55,211 nucleotides of DNA from Fundidesulfovibrio agrisoli (GCF_022808715.1 NZ_JAKZKX010000017.1:29494-84704), one strand, 5' to 3'; shown: positions 42,360 to 51,896, numbered from the stretch's first letter. Numbers and translations are program-made. Notes: a model not told the origin generated them from the letters alone.

Positions 42360-42480
42360 AGCCTGTTGCAAAATTCCCGCTGGCTGCGTTGCTTCAAAAA
42401 AGTCAAACCCTCGCGTATGTCAACTACGCGTCGGGCCTGACTTTTTCTTGCGCCTTGCCAACGATTATTTTGAACAGGCT
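42360..42480. repeat. 121-bp inverted-repeat element, copy 2
   Basis: Same length and ends as copy 1 at 17873-17993 (AGCCTGTTGCAAAA ... TTTTGAACAGGCT), with about 20 scattered differences concentrated at the apex, where pairing (CGCGTA/TACGCG) is kept. It sits between cbiC and the convergent GGDEF/EAL gene and, like copy 1, starts one base after a TAG stop and is followed by ATCGATTCAG. Confidence 0.9.
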
Positions 42481-42512
42481 GAATTGATCGATTCAGGCCT
42501 GGAGTGAGCAGC

Positions 42513-45512
42513 CTAATCGGGCTGGGCCAGCGCCGTCTTGAGGTATTCCTGCGCGGCCCCGGCCCCCAGCGGCCTGGCGAAGAGGTAGCCCTGGCCCAGG
42601 GCGCAGCCCATGTGGCCGAGCGTCTCCAGCTCCTCCCGGCGCTCGATGCCCTCGGCCACCACGGAAAGCTCCAGGCTGGCGGCCAGCTGCACGATGGCCC
42701 GGACGATCTGGCGGTTGTCGCGGTCGCTGTCCAGGTTGCGCACGAAGGAGCGGTCCACCTTGAGGGCGTCCACCGGGAAGCGGCGGAGGTAGGCCAGGGA
42801 TGAGTAGCCCGTCCCGAAGTCGTCGATCATGATCTGCAGCCCGAGCTTCTTCAGCTCGCCAAGCATCTCCACGGCGCGCTCCGCGTTCTGCATGACCACG
42901 CTCTCGGTGATCTCAAGCTTCACCGCCCCGCTGGGCAGGCCCGAATCGCGCAGGATGGCCCCCACCCGTTCGGTGAGGTCCGCCTGCATGAACTGCCGCC
43001 CCGAGAGGTTGACGCTCACGCTGAGCCCCTGCGCGCCCGGAATGGAGGCGCGCCAGCGGGCCAGTTGGGAGCAGGCTTCGGAGAGTATCCACTCGCCCAG
43101 GTTGAGGATCAGGCCCGAGGCCTCGGCCACGGGGATGAACTCGGCCGGGCTCACCAGCCCACGCTCCGGGTGCTTCCAGCGCATCAGGGCCTCGAACCCC
43201 GTGGGCCTGCCGTCCGGCAGGGAGACCAGGGGCTGGTAGGCCACGAAGAGCTCCCCGCGCTCCAGGGCGCGACGCAGGTCGTTCTCCAGGATCAGCCTGG
43301 AGCGCACCTCGTTGTGCATGGCCTGGTCGAAGATGCAGCTCTCGCCCTTGCCCAGGGACTTGGCCTTGAACATGGCGGTGTCCACGTCGCGCAGCACGTC
43401 CTCGGAGCTTTTGTAGCCCCCTTGGCCCAGAACCACGCCCACGCTGGCGGAGACGAAGAGCTCGTAGCCCTGCAGGTGCTCGGGGCGCGAAAGCTCCCGG
43501 CGGATGCGCTCCACCAGCTCCAGCGCGGCCCCGGAGCAGTCGCCCGCCTCCAGCAGCACGGCGAACTCGTCGCCGCCCATGCGCGCAAGCATGCCCCGGG
43601 GGCCGATCGTCCTGCGCAGGCGCAGGCTCACGGCCATGAGCAGGTTGTCGCCCAGGGTGTGGCCCAGGCCGTCGTTGACCACCTTGAAGTCGTCCAGGTC
43701 CAGGAAGAGCACGGCGAAGTCATGCCCGCCGCCCTGCCTGGAGAGGGCCGCGTCCAGCCTGAGCTTGAACTGGGCCCGGTTGGGCAGGCCGGTGAGCTCG
43801 TCGAAGAAGGCCTGGCGCTTGAGCCGCTCCTGGGCGCGCACGCGATCGGTGATGTCCTCGAAGACCACAACCGCGCCGGAGAGCTTGTCGCCAGAGAACA
43901 GGGGCGTGGAGAAATATTCCACCGGGAAGCTGGAGCCGTCCTTGCGCCAGTACACTTCGTCGGTGATGTGGCGGAACTTGCCGTCCTTGAGCGTCAGCTC
44001 CAGGGGGCACTCCTCCAGGGGATAGACCGAGCCGTCCGGGCGGGTGTGGTGGAAGAGCCAGTGCGCCTCGTGCCCCAGCAGCTCGCTCGAAGAAAATCCG
44101 GTGATCCTCTCCACGGCCGGGTTGGCGAAGCTGATGCGCCCCCGCAGGTCCAGCCCGAAGATGCCCTGGCTCACCGAGTTGAGTATGGCCGCGTTGCGCT
44201 CGCCCAGGGCCTCCAGCCGCTGCTCGGCCTGGAGGCGGGCCACCGCCTCGGAGAGCACGTTGGCCACGGCCTGCAGGGTGTGGATCTCGTCCTCCGTGAA
44301 GCGCCGGGGGGAAAGGGAGTGCACGCCCAGGGTGCCGTAGGGCTGCTCCGCCCCCAGGATGGCCACGCTCATGCCGCTGACCACGCCGTGTTCGCGCATG
44401 ATCCGCGATGGCCTGAAGCGGCTCTCGGTGTCGATGTGCTCCATGATGACCGGCGCGTTGGACTTGAGCGCCAGCCCGGAGTGCGAGGCGTCCAGCGCCA
44501 CCCGCGCCGTGCCCACGCTGCCCGGCCGCCAGCCTACGCCCGCGCGCAGCAGCAGGTCGCCCTCCGGGGTGAGCTCCAGCATGGTGGTCAGCTCGACGCC
44601 GAACAGGGTGGATACCAGCCTGCAGGTCTTGTCCATGAGCTCGTCCAGGCTCTGGCTGGCCAGGGCGAACAGCCCCAGCTCCGCCACCACGCCCTGCTGG
44701 AAGGCCTGCCTGCGCAGGTGGGCCATGTTGCCGCGCTGCTGGGTGATGTCGCGGGCGAAGACGGCCACCCGGGTGACCGCCCCCGCGTCGTCGAACACGG
44801 GCAGCAGGTTGTTGTCGAATATCAGCGCCTCGCGGTTGTCCTCGAAGCGCATGGGCTGGCCGCTCTCGATCACCCGGCCGACGCGGGCCATCCGCTCGCG
44901 GGCCACGTCCGCGGACATGAACTCGGCCATGTTGCGCCCAATCACGGAGCGGGCGTCCTGGGAGGCCATCTTGCGGGCTCCGTGCTCGTTGATGTCCAGG
45001 ATGGTGCCGTCGCGGTCCAGCAGGAACATGGAGTCGAGGATGGCGTCGAGCAGGGCGCGGCTGTCTCGCTCCTTGCTTCTGAGCGCGTCCAGGGAACGCC
45101 GGTTCAGCTCTTCCCGCTCGGTCACCAAGGCGGTGACGTCAACCAGGAGCAGGGTCATGCCGGAGGGCGCGCCGGGCAGATGCGCGGCCGCCGCCAGGAT
45201 GCGCCTGGTTTCCCCGGGCGCGGGCAGCTGCAGCTCGCCCCGGGAGGGCTCGGCCTCGGTGCAGGCCTCCAGCAGGGCTTCGAGCGGAGCGCGGCAGGCT
45301 TGGGGGAACAGTTCGAAAACCGGCGCGCCGGAGCCTGGTACGGCCGCGCCGAGCAGGGCCTCGAAGGCGGGGTTGGCCATGAGCACGCGGCGGGAGGCGT
45401 CCAGCACGGCCACGGCCTCCCCAAGGGAGGAGGCCATGACGCCGCAGCAGGCTTCGTCCCAGGGCCAGCGGCCTTCCGGCGCGGGGGTCTTGGGCTGGTC
45501 CGGTCCGGTCAT
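42513..45512 (-). CDS. Multi-sensor GGDEF-EAL cyclic-di-GMP protein
   Basis: The 999-aa soluble protein has in order: a PAS-like domain (about 25-130), a PAS domain (about 150-255, ending DITQQRG), a GAF domain (about 265-420), another PAS with PAC (about 435-555, ending VVVFEDITDRV), GGDEF (about 565-725) and EAL (about 740-985). The GGDEF core ARMGGDEFAV is intact, but the usual RxxD inhibitory site reads GPRG. The EAL domain keeps FEALMRW, IDDFGTGYSSL and VVAEGIE. Both synthesis and breakdown of cyclic-di-GMP are therefore possible. It lies 7 bases beyond ychF on the same strand. Confidence 0.93.
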   Translation of the reverse strand: MTGPDQPKTPAPEGRWPWDEACCGVMASSLGEAVAVLDASRRVLMANPAFEALLGAAVPGSGAPVFELFPQACRAPLEALLEACTEAEPSRGELQLPAPGETRRILAAAAHLPGAPSGMTLLLVDVTALVTEREELNRRSLDALRSKERDSRALLDAILDSMFLLDRDGTILDINEHGARKMASQDARSVIGRNMAEFMSADVARERMARVGRVIESGQPMRFEDNREALIFDNNLLPVFDDAGAVTRVAVFARDITQQRGNMAHLRRQAFQQGVVAELGLFALASQSLDELMDKTCRLVSTLFGVELTTMLELTPEGDLLLRAGVGWRPGSVGTARVALDASHSGLALKSNAPVIMEHIDTESRFRPSRIMREHGVVSGMSVAILGAEQPYGTLGVHSLSPRRFTEDEIHTLQAVANVLSEAVARLQAEQRLEALGERNAAILNSVSQGIFGLDLRGRISFANPAVERITGFSSSELLGHEAHWLFHHTRPDGSVYPLEECPLELTLKDGKFRHITDEVYWRKDGSSFPVEYFSTPLFSGDKLSGAVVVFEDITDRVRAQERLKRQAFFDELTGLPNRAQFKLRLDAALSRQGGGHDFAVLFLDLDDFKVVNDGLGHTLGDNLLMAVSLRLRRTIGPRGMLARMGGDEFAVLLEAGDCSGAALELVERIRRELSRPEHLQGYELFVSASVGVVLGQGGYKSSEDVLRDVDTAMFKAKSLGKGESCIFDQAMHNEVRSRLILENDLRRALERGELFVAYQPLVSLPDGRPTGFEALMRWKHPERGLVSPAEFIPVAEASGLILNLGEWILSEACSQLARWRASIPGAQGLSVSVNLSGRQFMQADLTERVGAILRDSGLPSGAVKLEITESVVMQNAERAVEMLGELKKLGLQIMIDDFGTGYSSLAYLRRFPVDALKVDRSFVRNLDSDRDNRQIVRAIVQLAASLELSVVAEGIERREELETLGHMGCALGQGYLFARPLGAGAAQEYLKTALAQPD

Positions 45513-45519
45513 GATGGGC

Positions 45520-46620
45520 TCACACGTTGAACAGGAAGTGGATCACGTCCCCGTCGCGCACCACGTACTCCTTGCCTTCCAGGCGCAGCACGCCCGCCGA
45601 GCGGCAGGCCGCTTCGGAGCCGTTGGCCACGTAGTCGCTGTAGGAGATGACCTCGGCCCGGATGAAGCCGCGCTCGAAATCCGTGTGGATGGCCGAGGCC
45701 GCCTTGGGGGCCTTCCAGCCGTCTTGGATGGTCCAGGCGCGGACCTCCTTTGGGCCCACGGTGAAGTAGCTGATGAGCCCGAGCACCCCGTAGCCGGTGC
45801 GGATCACCTGATCGAGGCCGGAGCTTTCGACCCCGTAGGATTCCAAAAATTCCTTGCGCTCCGCGTCGTCGAGGCCGCCCATCTCCTCCTCCATGCGGGC
45901 CGAAACCTTGACCACGGGCGAGCCGGTCTTGGCGGCGTGGGCGCGCACGGCCTGCACCTCGGGGCCGTCCTCGCCGAGGCCGTCCTCGGACACGTTGGCG
46001 CAGTAGATCACCTTCTTGGCCGTGATGGGGCCCATCTCCGCGAAGAGCTCGGCCATGGCGGCCTCGTCGGAACCAGGCATGGAGGAGGCGGGCTTGCCCT
46101 CCATCAGGTGTGCCAGCAGCTTCTCGGCCGCGGCCAGCTTGGCCTGGTGTTCCTTGCCGGCCTTGGCCTGCTTGCGCAGGCGGTCCATGCGGTTCTCCAG
46201 GGCCTGGGCGTCCGCCAGGATCAGCTCCGTCTCGATGACCTCGATGTCTTCAAGCGGGTTCACGCCGCCGTGAACGTGCACCACGTCGTCGTCCACGAAG
46301 CAGCGCACCACGTGCAGGATGGCCTGGGTCTCGCGGATGTTGGCCAGGAACTTGTTGCCCAGGCCCTCGCCCTTGCTCGCGCCCTTGACCAGGCCCGCGA
46401 TGTCCGTGAACTCCACGGTGGCGGGCAGCACGCGCTGGGGATTGGCGATGCGGGCCAGGGCGTCCAGGCGGGGGTCGGGCACGGGGGCCACGGCCTTGTT
46501 GGGCTCGATGGTGCAGAAGGGATAGTTGGCGGCCTGGGCGTTCTGGGCCCTGGTCAGGGCATTGAACAGGGTGGACTTGCCCACGTTGGGCAGCCCGACG
46601 ATGCCTATGGAAAGAGACAT
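45520..46620 (-). CDS. ychF: Redox-regulated ATPase/GTPase YchF (Obg family)
   Basis: The 366-aa P-loop protein starts SLSIGIVGLPNVGKSTLFNALT and has DIAGLVKGASKGEGLGNKFL. It has NVSEDG in place of the NKxD motif, the change that gives YchF its ATP preference. A coiled-coil region and a C-terminal TGS domain (TVGPKEVRAWTIQDGWKAPKAASAIHTDFERGFIRAEV) follow. It binds ribosomes and acts in translation and stress. I chose ATG 46620 because the family starts there. The open frame upstream, to 46944, is antisense to the kinase gene and not conserved in type. Confidence 0.95.
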   Translation of the reverse strand: MSLSIGIVGLPNVGKSTLFNALTRAQNAQAANYPFCTIEPNKAVAPVPDPRLDALARIANPQRVLPATVEFTDIAGLVKGASKGEGLGNKFLANIRETQAILHVVRCFVDDDVVHVHGGVNPLEDIEVIETELILADAQALENRMDRLRKQAKAGKEHQAKLAAAEKLLAHLMEGKPASSMPGSDEAAMAELFAEMGPITAKKVIYCANVSEDGLGEDGPEVQAVRAHAAKTGSPVVKVSARMEEEMGGLDDAERKEFLESYGVESSGLDQVIRTGYGVLGLISYFTVGPKEVRAWTIQDGWKAPKAASAIHTDFERGFIRAEVISYSDYVANGSEAACRSAGVLRLEGKEYVVRDGDVIHFLFNV

Positions 46621-46798
46621 GGCGATCACCTTGGAGATGCAGGGATTATTGGGCGCGCACAGGACTGCCCTCGCGAGCGCGGCGCGCAACGCGGGCACAT
46701 AGCGCGGCTCGGCCCCGGAGTCCAGCACTACCGGAGCCCCTTGGCTTGCGGCCCGGGCTTTGGTATCGCCGCCCGAGGCGCACCGCGCCGCCCAAGCC

Positions 46799-48589
46799 AT
46801 GCCCAGCATACAACCGACCCAACGCCCTTCGCTTACGGCCCTGGCCGCCTGCCTGCTGCTGGCGGCGCTGGCCCTGCTCGCCCCGGCGCGGCCCTGCCCG
46901 GCCCAAAGCAGGGAGATCCCCGGCGTGAGCCGCCCCATCGTCATCGGGGGCGACCGGGACTACCCGCCCTACGAGTTCCTGGACAAGAACGGCCAGCCCG
47001 CGGGCTACAACGTGGACCTCAGCCGGGCCATCGCCGAGGTCATGGGCCTCACCGTGGAGTTCCGCCTGGGGGCCTGGGCCGAGATGCGCGCCGCCCTGGC
47101 CCGGGGCGAAGTGGACATCCTGGAGGGCATGTCCTACTCCGAGGAGCGCCTGCAGGAGGTGGAGTTCACCCCGCCGCACACCACCGTGGTGCACTCCGTG
47201 TTCGCCCGCAAGGACCTGCCGCCCGTCTCCTCCCTGGAGGACCTGCGCGGCCGCAACATCGTCATGCACCGGGGCGGCATCATGCACGACACCCTGGCGG
47301 GCATGGGCTTCACGGACGAGCTGCACTTCAGCGACACCCCGGCCGACGCCCTGCGCATGGTGGCCTCGGGCCACTGCGACTACGCTGTCACGGCCATGCT
47401 CCCCGGGCTCTACATCATCCGCGAGAACAAGCTGGACAACCTCTACGTGGCCGCCAACTCGGTGGCCACGGTGCGCTACGGCTACGCCGTGAAGAAGGGC
47501 AACACCGCCCTCAAGGAGCGCTTCAGCGAAGGCCTGGCCATCATCGACAAGACGGGCAAGTACGAGCAGATACGCCAGAAGTGGCTGGGCGTGCTGGAGG
47601 CCCGCCCCGTGCAGTGGGAGGCCGTGCTCTACTACGTGGGCGCGGTGGTGGCCCCGCTGGTGCTGCTGCTCGGGGCCACGGTGCTCTGGTCGCATTCGCT
47701 CAGGCGCAAGGTGGCCGAGCGAACGCGCTCCCTGACCAACGCCCTGGACCAGCTGGGCCGCAACCAGCAGCAGCTGGTGCAGGCGGACAAGATGGCGGCG
47801 CTGGGCATCCTGGTTTCGGGCGTGGCCCACGAGATCAACAACCCCAACGGCCTGATCCTGCTGAACATCCCCATCCTGCGCAAGGTCCAGGCGGACACGG
47901 CCCGCATCCTGGACGAGCACCTCGCCCGGCACGGGGAGTTCCGCCTGGGCGGCATCCCCTACGAGCGCATGCGCCGCGAGCTGCCCGCCATGCTGGAGGA
48001 GATGTTCGACGGCGCGCAGCGCATCAAGCGCATCGTCAACGACCTCAAGGATTTCGCCCGCAGCGACGAGGCCCGCGCCCGTGAGCCCGTGGACGTCAAC
48101 CAGGCCGCGGGCAAGGCCGCGCGCCTGCTGGACCGCGCCATCCGCCAGGCCACGGACCGCTTCTCCCTGGACCTTGGCCAGGGCCTGCCCCCGGTGCTGG
48201 GCAACGCCCAGCGCATCGAGCAGGTGGTGGTCAACCTGTTGCTCAACGCCTGCCAGGCCCTGCCGGACCGCACCCGCGCCGTGACCCTCGCCACCCGCTA
48301 CAACCGCGACTCCGATTGCGTGGAGCTCACCGTGCGCGACGAGGGCGTGGGCATCGCCCCCGAGCACATGCCCCACCTCACGGACCCCTTCTTCACCACC
48401 AAGCGCGCCCAGGGCGGCACGGGCCTGGGCCTCTCCGTGTCGGCGGGCATCGTCAAGGACATGGGCGGCGTGCTGGAGTTCCAGTCCAGCCCGGGTCACG
48501 GCACCGCCGCGACCCTCTCCCTGCCCGCCGCGCAACAGGCTTCGCAGCCGGGCCCGGCTCCCGGCGTCCCGGAGGAGCAACTGCCGTGA
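46799..48589 (+). CDS. Sensor kinase with periplasmic solute-binding (SBP_bac_3) domain
   Basis: The 596-aa protein has a signal/anchor (LTALAACLLLAALALLAPARP) and a family-3 solute-binding domain at about residues 40-265 (IVIGGDRDYPPYEFLDKNGQPAGYNVDLSRAIAEVMG, DILEGMSYSEER). A transmembrane helix (YYVGAVVAPLVLLLGATVLW), HisKA with GVAHEINNPNGL, and HATPase (VVVNLLLNACQALP, DEGVGIAPEHMPHL, GGTGLGLSVSAGIV) follow. It should sense a small periplasmic ligand. The start is uncertain because no ribosome site is obvious, and ATG 46799 best fits the signal peptide. The downstream activator gene overlaps its stop. Confidence 0.9.
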   Translation: MPSIQPTQRPSLTALAACLLLAALALLAPARPCPAQSREIPGVSRPIVIGGDRDYPPYEFLDKNGQPAGYNVDLSRAIAEVMGLTVEFRLGAWAEMRAALARGEVDILEGMSYSEERLQEVEFTPPHTTVVHSVFARKDLPPVSSLEDLRGRNIVMHRGGIMHDTLAGMGFTDELHFSDTPADALRMVASGHCDYAVTAMLPGLYIIRENKLDNLYVAANSVATVRYGYAVKKGNTALKERFSEGLAIIDKTGKYEQIRQKWLGVLEARPVQWEAVLYYVGAVVAPLVLLLGATVLWSHSLRRKVAERTRSLTNALDQLGRNQQQLVQADKMAALGILVSGVAHEINNPNGLILLNIPILRKVQADTARILDEHLARHGEFRLGGIPYERMRRELPAMLEEMFDGAQRIKRIVNDLKDFARSDEARAREPVDVNQAAGKAARLLDRAIRQATDRFSLDLGQGLPPVLGNAQRIEQVVVNLLLNACQALPDRTRAVTLATRYNRDSDCVELTVRDEGVGIAPEHMPHLTDPFFTTKRAQGGTGLGLSVSAGIVKDMGGVLEFQSSPGHGTAATLSLPAAQQASQPGPAPGVPEEQLP

Positions 48590-49998
48590 ACACACCCTCC
48601 CCTTCCTTCACGATCCTGCTGGTGGACGACGAGCCCGCCTGGCTGCGCTCCATGGCCCTGACCCTGGAGAGCGCCGCGGGCATCACCAACACCCTCCCCT
48701 GCCAGGACAGCTCCCAGGTGATGGGCATCCTGGAGCGCGGCGGCGTGGGCCTCGTGCTCCTGGACCTGAACATGCCGGGCCTCGGCGGCGAGGAGCTGCT
48801 GGCCCTGATCGCGGAGCGCCACCCGGAGATCGCCTGCATCGTGGTCAGCGGCATGGACCAGCTGGCCGGGGCCATCCGCTGCATGAAGCTGGGGGCCTAC
48901 GATTATCTGGTGAAGACCGACGAGGAGGAGCGCATCGTGGGCGGCGTGCTGCGCGCCGTGCGCATGCTGGAGCTACGCGACGAGAACCGCGAGGTGGCCA
49001 GCCGCCTTGTCACCGGCGGGCCGCGCCAGCCCGAGGCCTTCACCGGCATCGTCACCCGCAGCCGGGCCATGCGCGCCATCTTCGCCTACGTGGAGGCCGT
49101 GGCCGCCAGCCCCCAGCCCCTGCTCGTCACCGGGGAGAGCGGCGTGGGCAAGGAGCAGCTGGTGCGCGCGGCCCACGCCCTGAGCGGGCGCGCCGGGCCG
49201 CTGGTGGCCCTCAACGCCGCCGGGCTGGACGACGCCGTCTTCGCGGACACCCTCTTCGGCCACGTGCGCGGGGCCTACACCGGCGCGGACGCCCCCAGGC
49301 GCGGCATGATCGAGGAGGCCGCCGAGGGCACCCTGTTCCTGGACGAGATCGGCGACCTGAGCGTGGCCTCGCAGGTGAAGCTCTTGCGCCTGCTCCAGGA
49401 GGGCGAGTTCTACCCCCTCGGCAGCGACCAGCCCCGGCGCATCCGCGCCCGCATCGTGGTGGCCACCCACTGCGACCTGGCCGCCAAGGAGGCCGCCGGA
49501 ACCTTCCGCCGCGACCTCTACTACCGCCTGCGCACCCACCACGTGCACGTGCCCCCGCTTCGGGAGCGCAGGGAGGACATCGAGCCCCTGCTGGCCCACT
49601 TCCTGGACGAATGCTCCCGGGAGCTGGGCCGGCCCAGGCCCGCCCTGCCGCCCGAACTGGCGCGGCGGCTGGCGGCCTACCCTTTCCCGGGCAACGTGCG
49701 CGAACTGCGGGCCATGGTCTACGACGCGGTGAGCGTGCGGCGCGGCGCGGCCCTGCCCCAGGAGCCCTTCCTCAAGGCCCTCGGCAGATTCGCCCCTGAA
49801 ACCGGAGCGCAGCCCGGAGCGGAGAACCCCTTCGCCGCCTTCGAGAACCTGCCCAGCCTCTCCGAGGCGGCCCGCCTGCTGGTGGACGAGGCCATGCGCC
49901 GCTCGGGCGGCAACCAGACCCTGGCCGCGCGGCTGCTGGGCATCTCGCAGCCCGCGCTGAGCAAGCGCCTGAAGCTCAGCCGCCACGACGGGGCCTGA
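48586..49998 (+). CDS. Sigma-54-dependent response regulator (NtrC family)
   Basis: The 470-aa regulator has a receiver domain (LLVDDEP, phospho-acceptor D60 in VLLDLNMPG, LVKTDEEER), a sigma-54 AAA+ domain (Walker A TGESGVGKE, GAYTGA loop in GHVRGAYTGADAPRRG, Walker B LFLDEIGDL, RRDLYYRL, FPGNVRELR) and a C-terminal Fis-type helix-turn-helix (GGNQTLAARLLGISQPALSKRL). GTG 48586 has GGAGGAG upstream and overlaps the kinase stop by 4 bases. The sigma-54 promoter and paired palindromes just downstream, before the transporter gene, make that operon its probable target. Confidence 0.93.
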   Translation: MNTPSPSFTILLVDDEPAWLRSMALTLESAAGITNTLPCQDSSQVMGILERGGVGLVLLDLNMPGLGGEELLALIAERHPEIACIVVSGMDQLAGAIRCMKLGAYDYLVKTDEEERIVGGVLRAVRMLELRDENREVASRLVTGGPRQPEAFTGIVTRSRAMRAIFAYVEAVAASPQPLLVTGESGVGKEQLVRAAHALSGRAGPLVALNAAGLDDAVFADTLFGHVRGAYTGADAPRRGMIEEAAEGTLFLDEIGDLSVASQVKLLRLLQEGEFYPLGSDQPRRIRARIVVATHCDLAAKEAAGTFRRDLYYRLRTHHVHVPPLRERREDIEPLLAHFLDECSRELGRPRPALPPELARRLAAYPFPGNVRELRAMVYDAVSVRRGAALPQEPFLKALGRFAPETGAQPGAENPFAAFENLPSLSEAARLLVDEAMRRSGGNQTLAARLLGISQPALSKRLKLSRHDGA

Positions 49999-50110
49999 GC
50001 CCCCGCGCCGGGCAAGCCTGGCGACGCGCGCCCCTTGGCGCACTCCGCCGCAAAGCCGCCCCGCCCGCGTTCCCTGTGGGCGGCGCTGACGCTCATGCGC
50101 TTCTGCCACG

Positions 50111-50128
50111 CCATAACCAGGGTTATGG
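50111..50128. promoter_or_regulatory. Upstream activator site 1
   Basis: CCATAACC-AG-GGTTATGG is a perfect inverted repeat with 8-bp arms. It lies about 175 bases upstream of a sigma-54 promoter and just beyond the gene for an NtrC-family activator. It shares the arms CATAAC/GTTATG with the second site. Confidence 0.8.
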
Positions 50129-50198
50129 GGTCGCAACCGGGAAATAACCAGCCCAACTACTTGTAATCACAGCTATTATCTCAGAAGGTCCGCAAGGC

Positions 50199-50214
50199 CA
50201 TAACTTTGGTTATG
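50199..50214. promoter_or_regulatory. Upstream activator site 2
   Basis: CATAAC-TTTG-GTTATG repeats the arms of site 1 with the same 16-base overall length. The two centres are 87 bases apart, roughly eight helical turns. A half-site (ATAACC) also lies between them near 50146. Confidence 0.8.
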
Positions 50215-50291
50215 ACCGACCAGGCCTTCGTCCGCCCTCCACGCAGACGCAACCACCTATCATTTCAGGATAAATCCACCCCGTGCCGATT

Positions 50292-50308
50292 TGGCATCGT
50301 CCCTGCTT
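50292..50308 (+). promoter_or_regulatory. Sigma-54 promoter of the transporter-fumarase operon
   Basis: TGGCATCGTCCCTGCTT has the invariant GG (50293-50294) and GC (50305-50306) exactly 10 bases apart, as in TGGCAC-N5-TTGC. It lies 84 bases before the DASS transporter ATG and downstream of two palindromic activator sites. Confidence 0.82.
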
Positions 50309-50391
50309 AAAGGGAGCGCCGCACCCCGCCAGTGGCGGGCAGGCGGCGGACCAAGATTCCGGGCATAGCAACCTCAAGCACAGGAGTGGAA

Positions 50392-51822
50392 ATGAGCCTG
50401 AACTTCAAGGCCCTTGCGCCGCTGATCGTCGGGGCGGTGTTGTGGGCGCTGCCGGTTCCCGCCGGGCTGGCCCCCAACGCATGGGCGTATTTCGCCATCT
50501 TCGCGGCCGTGGTGGTCGCCCTCATCCTGGAGCCCATCGCTCCGGCCCTGGCCGGCCTGGCGGGCGTGACCCTGGCGGCGCTCTTCAAGCTGGTGCCCAT
50601 GGCCGCCGGCAAGGACCCCTCCGCGGCCGACGCCATCAAGTGGGCGCTCTCGGGCTTCTCCGACGGCACGGTCTGGCTGATCTTCGGCGCGTTCATGTTC
50701 GCCCTGGGCTATGAGAAAACCGGCCTTGGCAAGCGCCTGGCGCTGTCGCTCATCAAGGTCATGGGCAAGAAGGCCCTGGGCCTGGGGTACGCCGTCGCCC
50801 TGGCGGACCTGATCCTGGCGCCGTTCATGCCCTCCAACACCGCCCGCAGCGGCGGCACCATCTTCCCGGTCATCAAGAACATCCCCCCGCTCTACGGCTC
50901 CACCCCGGAGGACAACCCGCGCGGCCTCGGCGGCTACCTGATGTGGACGGCGCTGGCCACCACCTGCGTGACCTCCTCCATGTTCCTCACCAGCCTGGCG
51001 CCCAACATCCTGGCCCAGTCCCTGGTGGAAAAGACCACCAAGGTCGTGCTCAACTGGAACGACTGGTTCATGGGCTTCCTGCCGGTGGGCATCGTGCTCT
51101 TCGCCATCACCCCGCTGCTGGCCTACATCCTCTACCCGCCCACCAAGAAGTCCTCCGACGACGCCCCCATCTGGGCGGGCAACGAGCTCAAGAAGCTGGG
51201 CTCCATCACCTCCCGCGAGATCCTCATGGCCGTGCTGGCCCTGGGCGCCCTCCTGAGCTGGATCTTCCTGAAGGACCAGGTGCAGGCCACCACCGTGGCC
51301 CTTGCCGCCATCTGCCTGATGGTGGTGTTCAAGGTGGTCAGCTGGGACGACGTGATCGGCTACAAGCAGGCCTGGAACGTGCTGGCCTGGTTCGCCACCC
51401 TGGTCACCCTGGCCGACGGGCTGAACAAGGTGGGCTTCCTGGCCTGGTTCGCCAAGAGCATCTCCGGCTCCATGGTGGGCCTCTCGCCAACGGCCACCAT
51501 GGTCGGCCTGGTGCTGGTGTTCTTCCTGAGCCACTACATGTTCGCCAGCGTCACCGCACACGTGGCGGCCATGCTGCCCGTGATGCTGGCCGCCGCCATG
51601 AACGTGCCCGGGCTGGATATCAGGCTGGTCTCCATCCTGCTCTGCGGGACGCTCGGCATCATGGGCGTCATCACGCCCTACGGCACCGGCCCCTCCCCCA
51701 TCTACTACGGATCGGGCTACGTGAAGGGCAAGGACTTCTGGATCCTCGGCCTGGTGTTCGGCATCGTCTACCTCGGCGCGTTCCTGCTCATCGGCTTCCC
51801 CTGGAACCTCGCCCGGGCCTAG
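50392..51822 (+). CDS. DASS-family anion (dicarboxylate) transporter
   Basis: The 476-aa inner-membrane protein has about 12 hydrophobic segments and the DASS/CitT signatures: FGAFMFALGYEKTGLGKRLAL, ADLILAPFMPSNTARSGGTIFPVI (the SNT motif), TSLAPNILAQ, and LCGTLGIMGVITPYGTGPSPIYYGSGY near the C-terminus. Members carry di- and tricarboxylates such as malate, fumarate, tartrate or citrate. ATG 50392 has AGGAG upstream. It is driven by the sigma-54 promoter and followed by a two-subunit fumarase-type enzyme, so the cargo is probably a C4-dicarboxylate or tartrate-like acid. Confidence 0.9.
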   Translation: MSLNFKALAPLIVGAVLWALPVPAGLAPNAWAYFAIFAAVVVALILEPIAPALAGLAGVTLAALFKLVPMAAGKDPSAADAIKWALSGFSDGTVWLIFGAFMFALGYEKTGLGKRLALSLIKVMGKKALGLGYAVALADLILAPFMPSNTARSGGTIFPVIKNIPPLYGSTPEDNPRGLGGYLMWTALATTCVTSSMFLTSLAPNILAQSLVEKTTKVVLNWNDWFMGFLPVGIVLFAITPLLAYILYPPTKKSSDDAPIWAGNELKKLGSITSREILMAVLALGALLSWIFLKDQVQATTVALAAICLMVVFKVVSWDDVIGYKQAWNVLAWFATLVTLADGLNKVGFLAWFAKSISGSMVGLSPTATMVGLVLVFFLSHYMFASVTAHVAAMLPVMLAAAMNVPGLDIRLVSILLCGTLGIMGVITPYGTGPSPIYYGSGYVKGKDFWILGLVFGIVYLGAFLLIGFPWNLARA

Positions 51823-51852
51823 GCGCGGCGATTCCCGTTTCCCTCCTCGCGT

Positions 51853-51876
51853 CCCGGGCGGCTTCGGCCGCCCGGG
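51853..51876 (+). other. Stable intercistronic hairpin with UUCG loop
   Basis: CCCGGGCGGC/GCCGCCCGGG with a TTCG tetraloop lies between the transporter and the fumarase alpha gene. No U-tract follows, so it is more likely to set differential mRNA stability than to terminate. Confidence 0.6.
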
Positions 51877-51896
51877 GCCCCTCCCAAGGAGACACC

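Noticed and set aside
44359-48084. 1241-codon plus-strand open frame across the GGDEF/EAL gene, ychF and the kinase gene
   Set aside because: It crosses three well-supported genes in wrong frames, and its translation is compositionally biased without domains.
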